A stretch of 56,016 nt of DNA from Roseomonas sp. CECT 9278 (GTDB lineage: Bacteria > Pseudomonadota > Alphaproteobacteria > Acetobacterales > Acetobacteraceae), in assembly GCF_918698155.1 (NCBI RefSeq), contig NZ_CAKKLX010000031.1:1-56016 (forward strand), read 5' to 3'. The notes under the pieces are model-generated. The model saw only the letters and a list, made by a program, of their open reading frames with translations. It did not search any database and was not told where the DNA came from. The position numbers were made by a program, and so were the translations under genes. Shown one piece after another: positions 9,275-17,838 of this stretch; position 1 is the stretch's first letter, and each line of letters opens with the position of its first letter.

Positions 9275-9655
9275 ATGCCGGCCGACTACGCCATCACCTT
9301 CTTCTACTACGAGGACCTCGCCGCCGCCGCGGCCTTCTACGAAAGCGTACTGGGCTTCGAGCTGGTGCTCGACCAGGGCATGGCGCGCATCTACCGCGTC
9401 GCCGGCCGGTCGTATTTCGGCATCGTGGACGGCACGCGCGGGCACCTGCGCCACCAGCCGCGCAGCGCCGTGCTGCTGACCATCGTGGCCGAGGATGTCC
9501 CCGCCTGGCACGCGCGGATGCACGCCGCCGGGGTCGCCGCGCTGAGCCCGATCCAGCGCGGCACCTATTGCGAGCACTTCTTCTTCGAGGACCCGGCCGG
9601 CTACGCGATCGAGGTGCAGCGCTTCCACGACCCGAAGGTGGCCGCGCTGTTCTGA
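9275..9655 (+). CDS. VOC family protein (glyoxalase/bleomycin-resistance fold)
   Basis: This 126-residue single-module VOC protein has an N-terminal strand-helix YAITFFYYEDLAAAAAFYE and LGFELVLDQG. The C-terminal half has EDVPAWHARMHAAGV and FFFEDPAGYAIEVQRF, whose terminal Glu is the usual metal-ligand position. A purine-rich GGGAG lies about 7 bases before the ATG. It is downstream of the hexapeptide transferase on the same strand (61-base gap) and may be co-transcribed. The substrate is unknown. It is clearly different from the longer VOC protein at 6915-7556. Confidence 0.84.
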   Translation: MPADYAITFFYYEDLAAAAAFYESVLGFELVLDQGMARIYRVAGRSYFGIVDGTRGHLRHQPRSAVLLTIVAEDVPAWHARMHAAGVAALSPIQRGTYCEHFFFEDPAGYAIEVQRFHDPKVAALF

Positions 9656-9707
9656 GCGCGCCGCCCGGGGCCCGCCGGCGATGGCCCGGCGGACCGCGGC
9701 CGGGCGA

Positions 9708-10892
9708 TCAGGCGTTGCCCGACAGGTAGTCCATTGCCGCGAGCACGCCGCCGGGCTTGTAGGGCACGCCGGACTCCTTCAGCCCCATCTCGACCCCGCC
9801 CAGCGTGCCGACCAGTTGCAGGTCGCCGAAATCGCCGAGGTGGCCGATGCGGAACACGCGGTCGTTCAACTGCCCGAGGCCGTTGCCGAGCGACATGTTG
9901 TGGCGTTCCAGGATGGTCGCGCGCAGCGCGTTGGCGGAATGGCCCTCGGGCAGGCGCACGGCGGTCAGCGCGGAGGAATAGTGGCGCGGCTCGGCGCACT
10001 GGATCTCGAAGCCCCAGGCGCGCACGGCGCGACGGGTGGCTTCCGCGTGGCGGTCGTGGCGGGCGAAGACGTTCTCCAGCCCTTCCTCCAGCAGCATGTC
10101 GACCGCGGCATCGAGGCCATAGAGCAGGTTGGTCGCCGGCGTATAGGGGAAGTAGCCGGTGGCATTGGCGGCCAGCATCGGCTTCCAGTCCCAGAAGGAC
10201 CGCGGCAGCTTCGCCGTCTCGCTGGCCTTGAGCGCCTTGGCGCTGATCGCGTTGAACGACAGGCCGGGCGGCAGCATCAGCCCCTTCTGCGAACCGGCCA
10301 CGGTGACATCCACGCCCCATTCGTCGTGCCGGTAGTCGATGGACCCCAGCGAGGAGATGGTGTCGACCAGCAGCAGCGCGGGGTGGCCGGCGGCGTCGAT
10401 GGCGCGGCGGACTTCATCCACGCGCGTCGTGCAGCCGGTGCTGGTTTCGTTGTGCACCACGCAGACCGCCTTGATCGCGTGCGCCTTGTCGTCGCGCAGC
10501 CGCGCTTCGATCTGCGCCACGTCGGCGCCGCGGCGCCAGTCGGTCTTGACCAGGTCGGTGACGATGCCGAGGCGCCCCGACATTTCCTGCCACAGATGCG
10601 CGAACCAGCCGGTCTCGCACATCAGCACGCGGTCGCCGGGCGACAGCGTGTTCGCGAGCGCCGCTTCCCAGGCGCCGGTGCCCGAGGCCGGGTAGATGAT
10701 GACGTGGGACTGCGTCTGGAAGACGTGGCGCACCTTCTCCAGCAGCTGCTTGCCGAGCAGGCCGAAATCCGGGCCGCGATGGTCCATGGTGGGGTTGTCC
10801 ATGGCGCGCAGCACGCGGTCGGGCACGTTGGTGGGGCCCGGGATCTGCAGGAAGTGGCGACCGGCGGTCGGCTTGGACTGGAAATAGGCCAT
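9708..10892 (-). CDS. Serine-glyoxylate / alanine-glyoxylate aminotransferase
   Basis: This is a PLP-dependent class V aminotransferase of 394 residues that moves an amino group from serine or alanine to glyoxylate. PGPTNVPDRVLRAMDNPTMDHRGPDF at the start is characteristic of this family. The PLP-binding lysine is Lys203 in AGSQKGLMLPPG, and the cofactor aspartate lies in LLLVDTISSLGS. SgaA of the serine cycle is the best family match. The gene is 98 bases downstream of the CmoB-like methyltransferase gene in the same direction. Substrate preference (serine versus alanine) cannot be set from sequence alone. Confidence 0.92.
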   Translation of the reverse strand: MAYFQSKPTAGRHFLQIPGPTNVPDRVLRAMDNPTMDHRGPDFGLLGKQLLEKVRHVFQTQSHVIIYPASGTGAWEAALANTLSPGDRVLMCETGWFAHLWQEMSGRLGIVTDLVKTDWRRGADVAQIEARLRDDKAHAIKAVCVVHNETSTGCTTRVDEVRRAIDAAGHPALLLVDTISSLGSIDYRHDEWGVDVTVAGSQKGLMLPPGLSFNAISAKALKASETAKLPRSFWDWKPMLAANATGYFPYTPATNLLYGLDAAVDMLLEEGLENVFARHDRHAEATRRAVRAWGFEIQCAEPRHYSSALTAVRLPEGHSANALRATILERHNMSLGNGLGQLNDRVFRIGHLGDFGDLQLVGTLGGVEMGLKESGVPYKPGGVLAAMDYLSGNA

Positions 10893-10990
10893 GGGGCGGT
10901 TCCTCTGCTTCCCGCGCTACATGGCGCAGGACCGCGGCGGACGCCAATGAGTTCGGCTGGTCGCGCCCATGAGCAGGCGCGATGCGGCCG

Positions 10991-11917
10991 TCAGGCGGTA
11001 TGCGCCAGCAGCACCACCTGGCGCTGGTCGCGCGCGCTGTCGCGCAGCGGCAGGTTGAAGCGGGCCACTTCCTCGACCCGCGCGAAGCCGGCATCGAGGG
11101 CGAGCTGCCGCAGCGACGCGGTGGAATACCGCCACCAGTTGCAGTTCACCTGGCCGCCCATGTAGCGCATCAGCGGCGCATCGCCGAGGCCGTCGATGTC
11201 GGGATCGACCATCTCGGAGATGATCGCGACGCCCTCGGTCACCGCGCGCATGCGCTGCAGCGCCAGCGCCGGGTCGCGCAGATGCACCAGCACATTGCCG
11301 ATATGGCTGACGTCGAAGCGCCCCCATTCGGCGGCATCGAGGCGATAGACGCTGCCGGTGCGCCGCTGCACGCGCGAGCCCAGGGCCTCGTGCGCGATGG
11401 CGAAGCCGCGGCCGAGCGGCGTGGCCAGCAGGTCGTCCGCCATGCCGGCGCGCACATTCGGCGGGAAGTCGATGTCGCCGAAGGTCTCGACGTCCAGCGC
11501 CATCACCTCCGCCGCGCCGCGCTTTTCGAACTGGAAGGCCCAGAAGCCGTCGAAGGTGCCGATGTCGAGCACCCGCTTGCCGGCCAGGGTCTCCGGCAGG
11601 CGGTACTTCGCCAGGTGCGGGATGTGGTTGAATTCGCCCGGCGTCAGGACGCCATGGCCGAGGTCGATGGTCTGGTACCAGCCGACGGAGGCGACGCGCG
11701 CGGCCAGGGCGGCGGCCTCGGGGTTGGCGGGCTCGGCGGGCAGGCGCGGCACCGCGGCGTTCCAGGCGACATCGCGCGCGGCGCGGCGGCGGTCGGCCAG
11801 GCCCTTGTACCAGCGGTTCCAGGCGGCACCGCCCAGGCCGAGCGTCACCTCGGCGCCGTCACGCCCGGCGGCGAGGCTCGCGTGCAGCGGACCGACCTTG
11901 AGGCTCTTGCGGGGCAT
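10991..11917 (-). CDS. SAM-dependent methyltransferase, CmoB/DUF1698-like
   Basis: This Rossmann methyltransferase of about 308 residues has motif I VLDIGTFDGFWAF (near residue 115) and a segment WYQTIDLGHGVLTPGEFNH. Both resemble CmoB, the tRNA U34 carboxymethyltransferase, and related DUF1698 enzymes. Its C-terminal part (FDVSHIGNVLVHLRDPALAL) supports a catalytic domain. An upstream in-frame ATG at 12001 exists, but ATG 11917 has GAGG 6 bases upstream and the extra N-terminus looks non-coding. It is divergent from the FAD/Fe-S dehydrogenase. The CmoB-like Rossmann core is seen; whether it modifies tRNA or a small molecule is open. Confidence 0.78.
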   Translation of the reverse strand: MPRKSLKVGPLHASLAAGRDGAEVTLGLGGAAWNRWYKGLADRRRAARDVAWNAAVPRLPAEPANPEAAALAARVASVGWYQTIDLGHGVLTPGEFNHIPHLAKYRLPETLAGKRVLDIGTFDGFWAFQFEKRGAAEVMALDVETFGDIDFPPNVRAGMADDLLATPLGRGFAIAHEALGSRVQRRTGSVYRLDAAEWGRFDVSHIGNVLVHLRDPALALQRMRAVTEGVAIISEMVDPDIDGLGDAPLMRYMGGQVNCNWWRYSTASLRQLALDAGFARVEEVARFNLPLRDSARDQRQVVLLAHTA

Positions 11918-12114
11918 GTCGTACCTCGTGGAACTACCGCGCGGACGTTTGCCGTTACGCGATCCGGCTACAAATGACATTCTGTCCACGTACCGTCCCA
12001 TGAGCGGCGCTTGTGCGACCGATCACAACTATCCATCGGACTTGTCCGCGCCGGGCGGCTACATCGCAGGAACGGGCGGTCCGCGCGCGCCGCCCGTCAT
12101 TCCGGGGTTCCAGC

Positions 12115-15027
12115 ATGAACGTTGCCACCACCACCCGACCCGGCCTGGCCGACAGCCGGCTTGGCGAACGCCTGCGGCGCGAGACGCGCGGCGAGGTGCT
12201 GTTCGGCCCCGCCGACCGCGGGCGCTACGCGACGGATGCCAGCATCTACCAGGTCATGCCCCATGGCGTGCTGGTGCCGCGGTCGATCGAGGACGTGCAG
12301 GCGGCGATGACGCTGTGCCGCGAGGAAGGCATCCCGGTGCTGGCGCGCGGCGGCGGCACGTCGCAATGCGGGCAGACCGTGAACCGCGCCCTGGTGATGG
12401 ATTGCACCAAGTACCTGCGCGAGGTGATCGCGGTGGATGCTGCCGCGCGCACCGCCCGCGTGCAGCCGGGCATCACGCTGGGCGCGCTGAACGATGCGCT
12501 GCGCCCGCATGGGCTGTTCTTCCCGGTCGATCCATCCACCTGGCAGCGCTGCACGATCGGCGGCATGGCGGGGAACAATTCCTGCGGGTCGAAGTCGATC
12601 CGCTACGGGCTGATGGCCGACAACGTCACGGCGATCGATGCGCTGCTGGCGGACGGGTCGCGCTTCACCTTCGGCGAGATGCCGGACAATCTGGGCGGCG
12701 ACGTCCCTGCCCCGGCGGCGGAACTGATCCAGCGCCTGCGCGCGCTGGGCGCGCGCGAGGCCGGGGAGATCGCCGCGCGCTTCCCCAACCAGCTGCGGCG
12801 GGTGGGCGGCTACAACATCGAATCCCTGACGCCGGCGGCGCGCGCGGAAGGGCGCGGCAATCTGGCGCGCGTGCTGGTGGGGTCGGAGGGGACGCTGGCC
12901 TTCTCCGCCGCGCTGGATCTCAGGCTGTGGCCGATCAAGCCGCGCAAGATCCTGGGCATCTGCCAGTTCCCGACCTTCCGCGCGGCCATGGCGGCCTCGC
13001 AGCATCTGGTGACGCTCGACCCCGAGGCGGTCGAGCTGGTGGACCGCACGATGATCGACCTGGGGCGGTCGATCCCGATCTATCGCGCGACGATCGACCG
13101 CATGGTGAAGGGCGAACCGGACTCGCTGCTGATCGTCGAGTTCCACGGGCATGAGGATGCGCCGCTGCTGGCCGCGCTGGATCGGCTGGAGGAGATGATG
13201 GCCGACCTGGGCTATCCGGATGCCGTGGTGCGCGCGACCGATGCGGGCTTCCAGGCGGCGATCGCGGAGGTGCGCGAGGCCGGGCTGAACATCATGATGT
13301 CGATGAAGGGCGACGGGAAACCGGTGTCGTTCATCGAGGATTGCGCGGTCGCGCTGCCGGATCTGGCCGACTACACGGAACGCCTGAATGACGTCTTCGC
13401 CAGGCACGGCACCAAGGGCACCTGGTATGCCCATGCGAGCGTCGGCTGCCTGCATGTGCGCCCGGTGCTGAACATGAAGGACGGCGAGGACGTGCGGAAG
13501 ATGCGCGTCATCGCCGAGGAATGCTTCGCCCTGGTGCGCGAATACAAGGGCAGCCATTCCGGCGAACACGGCGACGGCATCGTGCGGTCCGAATTCAACG
13601 AGCCGATGTTCGGCCCCCGGATCGCGCGTGCGTTCGAGGAAGTGAAGGACGCCTTCGACCCTGCCGCGCTGCTGAATCCGGGCCGCGTGGTGCGCGCGCC
13701 GAAGATGGATGACCGCAGCCTGTTCCGCTACGCGCCGGGCTATGCGGCGGATGAAGCGGTCACGCCGGTGCTCGACTGGTCGGAGTATCCGGGGCCGCTG
13801 GGCGGGCTGCTGAGCGCGGTCGAGATGTGCAACAACAACGGCACCTGCCGGAAGTTCGACGCCAATGTGATGTGCCCGTCCTATCGCGCGACGCGCGACG
13901 AACAGCACCTCACGCGCGGGCGGGCGAATACGCTGCGCCTGGCGCTGACCGGGCAGTTGCCGGGCGCGCTGGCCTCCGACGAGGTGGCGGAGGCGCTGAA
14001 GCTGTGTGTCTCCTGCAAGGGCTGCAAGCGCGAATGCCCCACCGGCGTCGACATGGCGCGCATGAAGATCGAGGTGCTGGCGGCGCGCGCGACGGTGCAT
14101 GGCGTGCGGCTGCGCGAACGCATGGTCGCGACGCTGCCGCGCTGGGCGCGCTGGGCCTCCTTGTTCCCGCCGCTGGTCAATGCGCGCAACTGGGTGCCGG
14201 GCCTGGCGCGGCTGATGGAGGGGCCGACCGGGATCGCGGCGGAACGCTCGCTGCCCAGCCTGTCCTGGTCGTCCTTCCACGATCACGAACTGCGCGCGCC
14301 CGATGGGCGCGAGGGCGAGGTGATCCTGCTGCCCGACGCCTTCAACCGGTATTTCGAACCGGAGAACCTGCGCGCCGCGATCCGCGTGCTGCGCGCCGCC
14401 GGCTACGACCCCGCGGTGGCGCGGCCCGCGCGCGGCACGCGCCCGCTGGATGAAGGGCGCACGCTGCTGGCGGCCGGGCTGGTCGGGCAGGCGCGGGCCG
14501 AGGCGCTGCGGTGCATCGCGGCGCTGTCGGCCTTCGGCGCGCCGGTGGTGGGGATCGAGCCGTCCTCACTCACCACGCTGCGCGATGAATTCCTCGCGCT
14601 GGCGCCGGGGGATGCGGCCCGCGCGCTGGCCGCGCGCGCCTTCCTGCTGAGCGAGTTCCTCGACCGCGAGAAGGCCGTGCTGCCGCTGCGCGCGATGCAC
14701 GGCGAGGCGCATATCCATGGCCATTGCCACCAGAAGGCCTTCGGCGCCTTCCCGCCGGCCGTGGCGCTGCTGCGGCGGATCCCGGGGCTGACCGTGACAC
14801 CCATCGCGTCGTCCTGCTGCGGCATGGCCGGCGCCTTCGGCTACCAGGCGGAGACGCTCGGCGCATCGAAGGCGATGGCGGAACTGTCGCTGCTGCCGGC
14901 GGTGCGCGCCGCGGCACCCGCGGCCTTCATCGTCGCCGACGGCACCTCCTGCCGCCATCAGATCATGGACCTGGCGGGGCGCGAGGCGCTGCATTCCGTC
15001 CGCCTGCTGGAAAGGGCACTGGCATGA
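12115..15027 (+). CDS. FAD-binding and Fe-S-binding 2-hydroxyacid dehydrogenase (GlcD-GlcF fusion type)
   Basis: This is a 970-residue fusion of a GlcD-type FAD oxidase and a GlcF-type iron-sulfur protein, the architecture of E. coli YdiJ and D-lactate or D-2-hydroxyglutarate dehydrogenases. The FAD-binding domain (about 45-230) contains LARGGGTSQCGQTVN and NNSCGSKSIRYG. The FAD-linked C-terminal domain ends near 550 (SGEHGDGIVRSEF). Two 4Fe-4S clusters follow (CNNNGTCRKF near 572 and CVSCKGCKRECPTG near 632-643), then cysteine-rich CCG modules with HGHCHQKAFG and SSCCGMAGAFGY (about 900). It probably feeds electrons from a D-2-hydroxyacid to the respiratory chain. An upstream ATG at 12013 is less likely. 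The stop overlaps the next gene's start (ATGA). Confidence 0.9.
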   Translation: MNVATTTRPGLADSRLGERLRRETRGEVLFGPADRGRYATDASIYQVMPHGVLVPRSIEDVQAAMTLCREEGIPVLARGGGTSQCGQTVNRALVMDCTKYLREVIAVDAAARTARVQPGITLGALNDALRPHGLFFPVDPSTWQRCTIGGMAGNNSCGSKSIRYGLMADNVTAIDALLADGSRFTFGEMPDNLGGDVPAPAAELIQRLRALGAREAGEIAARFPNQLRRVGGYNIESLTPAARAEGRGNLARVLVGSEGTLAFSAALDLRLWPIKPRKILGICQFPTFRAAMAASQHLVTLDPEAVELVDRTMIDLGRSIPIYRATIDRMVKGEPDSLLIVEFHGHEDAPLLAALDRLEEMMADLGYPDAVVRATDAGFQAAIAEVREAGLNIMMSMKGDGKPVSFIEDCAVALPDLADYTERLNDVFARHGTKGTWYAHASVGCLHVRPVLNMKDGEDVRKMRVIAEECFALVREYKGSHSGEHGDGIVRSEFNEPMFGPRIARAFEEVKDAFDPAALLNPGRVVRAPKMDDRSLFRYAPGYAADEAVTPVLDWSEYPGPLGGLLSAVEMCNNNGTCRKFDANVMCPSYRATRDEQHLTRGRANTLRLALTGQLPGALASDEVAEALKLCVSCKGCKRECPTGVDMARMKIEVLAARATVHGVRLRERMVATLPRWARWASLFPPLVNARNWVPGLARLMEGPTGIAAERSLPSLSWSSFHDHELRAPDGREGEVILLPDAFNRYFEPENLRAAIRVLRAAGYDPAVARPARGTRPLDEGRTLLAAGLVGQARAEALRCIAALSAFGAPVVGIEPSSLTTLRDEFLALAPGDAARALAARAFLLSEFLDREKAVLPLRAMHGEAHIHGHCHQKAFGAFPPAVALLRRIPGLTVTPIASSCCGMAGAFGYQAETLGASKAMAELSLLPAVRAAAPAAFIVADGTSCRHQIMDLAGREALHSVRLLERALA

Positions 15028-15596
15028 CCACCCCCGCCGATATCCTGGGCTTCTGGTTCACCGACGGGCCCGACACGTTTCGCGAGGCCTGGTTCAAGCG
15101 CGACGATGCCTTCGATGCCGCCATCCGCGACCGCTTCGGCGTGGCGGTGGTGGCGGCGCGGGACGGCGCGCTGGATGACTGGGCGGCGCAGCCCGACAGC
15201 GCGCTGGCGCTGCTGATCCTGCTGGACCAGTTCCCGCGCAACCTGTTCCGCAGCAGCGCGGAGGCCTTCGCGAGCGACCCGCATGCCCGCGACATTGCGC
15301 GCGAGGTGGTGCTGGCGCATCGCTTCGACCTGGCGCTGAGCCACACCGAGCGCGTGTTCCTCTATTTGCCCTTCGAGCATTCGGAAGCGATGGCCGACCA
15401 GGACCTGTCGGTCGCGCTGTTCGAAGGGCTGCGCGACGATGCGCGGATGGCGAAGCCTGCCGGCACGATCGACTATGCCTGGCGGCATCGCGTGGTGGTC
15501 GGGCGGTTCGGGCGGTTTCCGCACCGCAACGCGGTGCTGGGGCGGGACAGCACGCCGGCGGAGCAGGCGTGGCTGGCGACGGGGGGCGGGTTCTAG
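15024..15596 (+). CDS. DUF924 family protein
   Basis: This 190-residue protein begins TPADILGFWFTDGPDTFREAWF, with LALLILLDQFPRNLFRSS, YLPFEHSEAMADQ and VVVGRFGRFPHRNAVLGR. All are hallmark segments of the DUF924 alpha-helical (TPR-like) family. The function is unknown. Its ATG overlaps the stop of the dehydrogenase gene (ATGA at 15024-15027), so translational coupling is likely. No signal peptide or membrane segment is seen. Confidence 0.9.
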   Translation: MTTPADILGFWFTDGPDTFREAWFKRDDAFDAAIRDRFGVAVVAARDGALDDWAAQPDSALALLILLDQFPRNLFRSSAEAFASDPHARDIAREVVLAHRFDLALSHTERVFLYLPFEHSEAMADQDLSVALFEGLRDDARMAKPAGTIDYAWRHRVVVGRFGRFPHRNAVLGRDSTPAEQAWLATGGGF

Positions 15597-15735
15597 GGGC
15601 CTGCCCGCGACGTTTGCCGCGCCTTGCGGCCGGACGGAGCGGATCAGCAGGCCACTGAAGGCAATGCCAGGTGCGCCGGGAACGATGGCGGCAGGACCGC
15701 GGAACCGGGACACGCGGGCGGATCCCGCGTGCAGG

Positions 15736-15793
15736 GGGGCATCCGCTCGGGTGACGCCGCGCGTGGGGCATCCGCTCAGGTGACGCCGCGCGT
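15736..15793 (+). repeat. 29-base tandem direct repeat, two copies
   Basis: Unit 15736-15764 (GGGGCATCCGCTCGGGTGAC then GCCGCGCGT) is followed directly by unit 15765-15793, which differs at one base. A partial third copy (GGGGCGTC) follows. It is intergenic; no function is apparent. Confidence 0.8.
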
Positions 15794-15934
15794 GGGGCGT
15801 CGGCGCGGGCCAGGGCGAGCGACAGCGCCCTTGGCGCAGTGCGGCCGGACGCGATCGCGGGGGGGGGTGGACGGTGGCGGCTCTGCTGCTGCTGCGGCGC
15901 GGCAAGCGGCCGGCGCAGCATAAGATTATTTTCC

Positions 15935-15963
15935 TTGATTGCGTGTTTCTGGCGAGATAATAG
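15935..15963 (+). promoter_or_regulatory. Strong sigma70-like promoter upstream of DUF1194 gene
   Basis: TTGATT (15935-15940) and TAATAG (15958-15963) are separated by exactly 17 bases in an AT-rich patch that stands out from its surroundings. The nearest downstream gene on this strand starts at 16195, so the transcript would have a leader of about 225 bases. Confidence 0.5.
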
Positions 15964-16194
15964 GAACTCCGTCAACACCCGCCCTGTGTCCGCCACACGG
16001 CTCCCTGCTCCGACCTGACCCGGAAACCGGCCGCCATCCAGCGTCCCACTGCGCGACCGGGCGGATTTGGTCAGCATCACTCACTCTCTTGTTGCGATGC
16101 ACAATGCCCTGCGGCATCGTTGCGCCACGACCCTCGGCATCGAGGGCGCCGGGACGGAGAGCAGCGGACACACGGCCTCAACGGAGGCTCCCTG

Positions 16195-16947
16195 ATGTCG
16201 CGCATCCTGCTGTCCCGTCGTTCGGTCCTCGCCGCCGGGCTCGCCGCCCCTGCCCTGATCGCCGCCCGCAGCGCCCATGCCACCGAGGAGGTGGATGTCG
16301 AGCTGGTGCTGGCGGTGGACGTCTCGCGCTCCGTCGATGCCGAGGAGATGGAGATGCAGATGGCCGGCTACGCCGCCGCCTTCCGCGACCCCCGCCTGGC
16401 CGAGGGGATCGCCGGCGGGCCGCTGGGCGCCATCGCCGTCACGCTGTTCGTCTGGTCGGACTGGAACATCCAGCATGTGCTGGTGCCGTGGATGCGGCTG
16501 GATGGCGCGGCGAGCTGCGCGCGCTTCGCCGCGGCGGTCGATGGCGCCTCGCGCGAGACCTACCTGTACACCTCGATCTCGGGCGCGATCAGCTTCGCGG
16601 CGCAGCAATTCGGCACGCGCTTCAGCGGCACGCGGCAGGTGGTCGATGTCTCGGGCGACGGGGTGAACAATTCCGGCCCGCCGCTGGCCGGCGCGCGGGA
16701 CGCCGCGCTGGCCCAGGGCATCGTGCTGAACGGGCTGGCGGTGCTGGACAGGACGCCGCAGCCCTCGGCCCTGCTGGCGGGGATCCCGCCGGTCGATGAC
16801 TACTACCGCGACCAGGTGATCGGCGGCCCCGGCGCCTTCCTGATGGTGGCCGAGGGCTACGGCGCCTTCCAGGGTGCCGTGCGCCGCAAGATCATCCGCG
16901 AGATCGCGACCGCCCCTGGGCCGCTGCTGGAGCGCGCCTTCGCCTGA
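16195..16947 (+). CDS. DUF1194 (von Willebrand A-like) exported protein
   Basis: This 250-residue protein has a twin-arginine type signal (LSRRSVLAAGLAAPALIAA, cleavage after AHA near residue 29). The mature part begins VDVELVLAVDVSRSVDAEEM, a von Willebrand factor A fold with the metal-binding DxSxS motif. QVVDVSGDGVNNSGPP is characteristic of DUF1194. Start: GGAGG at 16183-16187 is 7 bases before ATG 16195. The function is unknown; the fold suggests a periplasmic metal-dependent adhesion or binding role. The nearest promoter match is 15935-15963, with a GC-rich hairpin just after the stop. Confidence 0.86.
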   Translation: MSRILLSRRSVLAAGLAAPALIAARSAHATEEVDVELVLAVDVSRSVDAEEMEMQMAGYAAAFRDPRLAEGIAGGPLGAIAVTLFVWSDWNIQHVLVPWMRLDGAASCARFAAAVDGASRETYLYTSISGAISFAAQQFGTRFSGTRQVVDVSGDGVNNSGPPLAGARDAALAQGIVLNGLAVLDRTPQPSALLAGIPPVDDYYRDQVIGGPGAFLMVAEGYGAFQGAVRRKIIREIATAPGPLLERAFA

Positions 16948-16958
16948 CGCCTGGCGCT

Positions 16959-16980
16959 CCAGGGGGCCGCCGCCCCCTGG
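16959..16980 (+). terminator. GC-rich hairpin after DUF1194 gene
   Basis: A perfect 9-base-pair stem CCAGGGGGC / GCCCCCTGG with a 4-base loop lies 11 bases after the stop codon. No U-tract follows, so it may be a 3'-end stabiliser rather than an intrinsic terminator. Confidence 0.35.
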
Positions 16981-16998
16981 CAGGCCGGCGCGTCGCCC

Positions 16999-17026
16999 TT
17001 GCGTCCTGCGCCGATCGCGCCATACC
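16999..17026 (+). promoter_or_regulatory. Possible promoter abutting the PNPOx-like gene
   Basis: TTGCGT (16999-17004) and CATACC (17021-17026) are 16 bases apart, and the ATG is at 17033. Transcription would start at or beside the start codon. No Shine-Dalgarno sequence is visible, so this may be a leaderless mRNA. Weak -10. Confidence 0.28.
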
Positions 17027-17032
17027 GGCCCC

Positions 17033-17593
17033 ATGACCCCTTCCGACGCCCTGGCGATCGCCTTCGATTGCCTTGCCGCGGGTGCCGCCGACCGGCGCAG
17101 CGCCTTCCACACCCCGACCCTGGCGACGCGCGCGCTGGATGGCGCGCCGAGCCTGCGCACGGTGGTGCTGCGCCGCTTCGACCGCGCGGCGCGGGTGGTC
17201 AGCCTGCATACCGACCGGCGCAGCCCCAAGGCCGCCGAGATCGCCGCCGAACCCCGCGTGGCGCTGCATGGCTACGATGCCGGCCGCCAGGTGCAGCTGC
17301 GCCTGGCCGGCGCGGCGCGGCTGCATGTCGATGGCGCGCTGGTCGAGGCGGCCTGGGCCGCGAGCCGAGCCACCAGCCGCGCGACCTATGCCACCGCGCA
17401 GGGGCCGGGCGCGCCGGTCCCGGCGCCGCCGCCCGCGCCACGGGATACCGAGGCCGGGCGGGCGCACTTCGCCGTGGTCACGCTGCGGATCGATGCGCTG
17501 GACTGGCTGCAGCTGGCCGCGGAGGGCCATCGGCGGGCGCGCTTCGCCTGGGATCCGGCCGGGGTGCTCTCGGCCGGCTGGGTGGCGCCATGA
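17033..17593 (+). CDS. Pyridoxamine 5'-phosphate oxidase family protein (Alr4036-like)
   Basis: This 186-residue protein has the FMN-binding split-barrel fold. RTVVLRRFDRAARVVSLHTD, RRSPKAAEIAAEPRVALHGY and VQLRLAGAARLH follow the PNPOx strand pattern, and the C-terminus (RRARFAWDPAGVLSAGWVAP) matches the Alr4036 subgroup. It probably binds FMN; it is not the biosynthetic PdxH. It is the first gene of a four-gene run. Its stop overlaps the DUF3253 start (ATGA). No ribosome-binding site is seen before ATG 17033. Confidence 0.85.
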   Translation: MTPSDALAIAFDCLAAGAADRRSAFHTPTLATRALDGAPSLRTVVLRRFDRAARVVSLHTDRRSPKAAEIAAEPRVALHGYDAGRQVQLRLAGAARLHVDGALVEAAWAASRATSRATYATAQGPGAPVPAPPPAPRDTEAGRAHFAVVTLRIDALDWLQLAAEGHRRARFAWDPAGVLSAGWVAP

Positions 17594-17838
17594 GCGAGCC
17601 CGCGATCCGCGACGCCATCCTGGCGCAGACCGCCGCGCGGGGCTGCGACAAGTCGATCTGCCCGTCGGAGGTGGCGCGCGCGCTGGAGCCCGAGCGCTGG
17701 CAGCCGCTGATGCCGCGCATCCGGCACGAGGCCGCGGTGCTGGCGCGCGAGGGGCGGATCGATATCCTGCGCAAGGGAAAGCCGGTGGATCCGCACGCCG
17801 AGATCCGCGGCGTCATCAGGCTGAGGGCACGCCCATGA
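17590..17838 (+). CDS. DUF3253 domain protein
   Basis: This 82-residue protein contains ICPSEVARALEPERWQPLMP, RIRHEAAVLAREGRIDIL and KGKPVDPHAEIRGVIRL, a near-complete DUF3253 winged-helix-like domain. Both ends overlap neighbours by ATGA (17590-17593 and 17835-17838), so it is almost certainly translated from the same mRNA. The function is unknown; the fold suggests nucleic-acid or protein binding. Confidence 0.88.
   Translation: MSEPAIRDAILAQTAARGCDKSICPSEVARALEPERWQPLMPRIRHEAAVLAREGRIDILRKGKPVDPHAEIRGVIRLRARP

Larger units (their letters stand above)
15597..16194. other. 598-base intergenic region with tandem repeat and AT-rich promoter
   Basis: No gene is supported here; frames crossing it are Arg/Pro/Gly-rich. 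It contains the 29-base direct repeat at 15736-15793 and an AT-rich island (about 15919-15966) with a promoter match at 15935-15963. A perfect 6-base-pair hairpin CCCTCG-GCAT-CGAGGG (16131-16146) lies in the leader of the DUF1194 gene. The leader of over 200 bases is unusually long. Confidence 0.6.

Noticed and set aside
12097..14286. A 729-codon minus-strand frame opposite the FAD/Fe-S dehydrogenase
   Set aside because: The plus-strand gene has complete cofactor motifs; the opposite frame has none.
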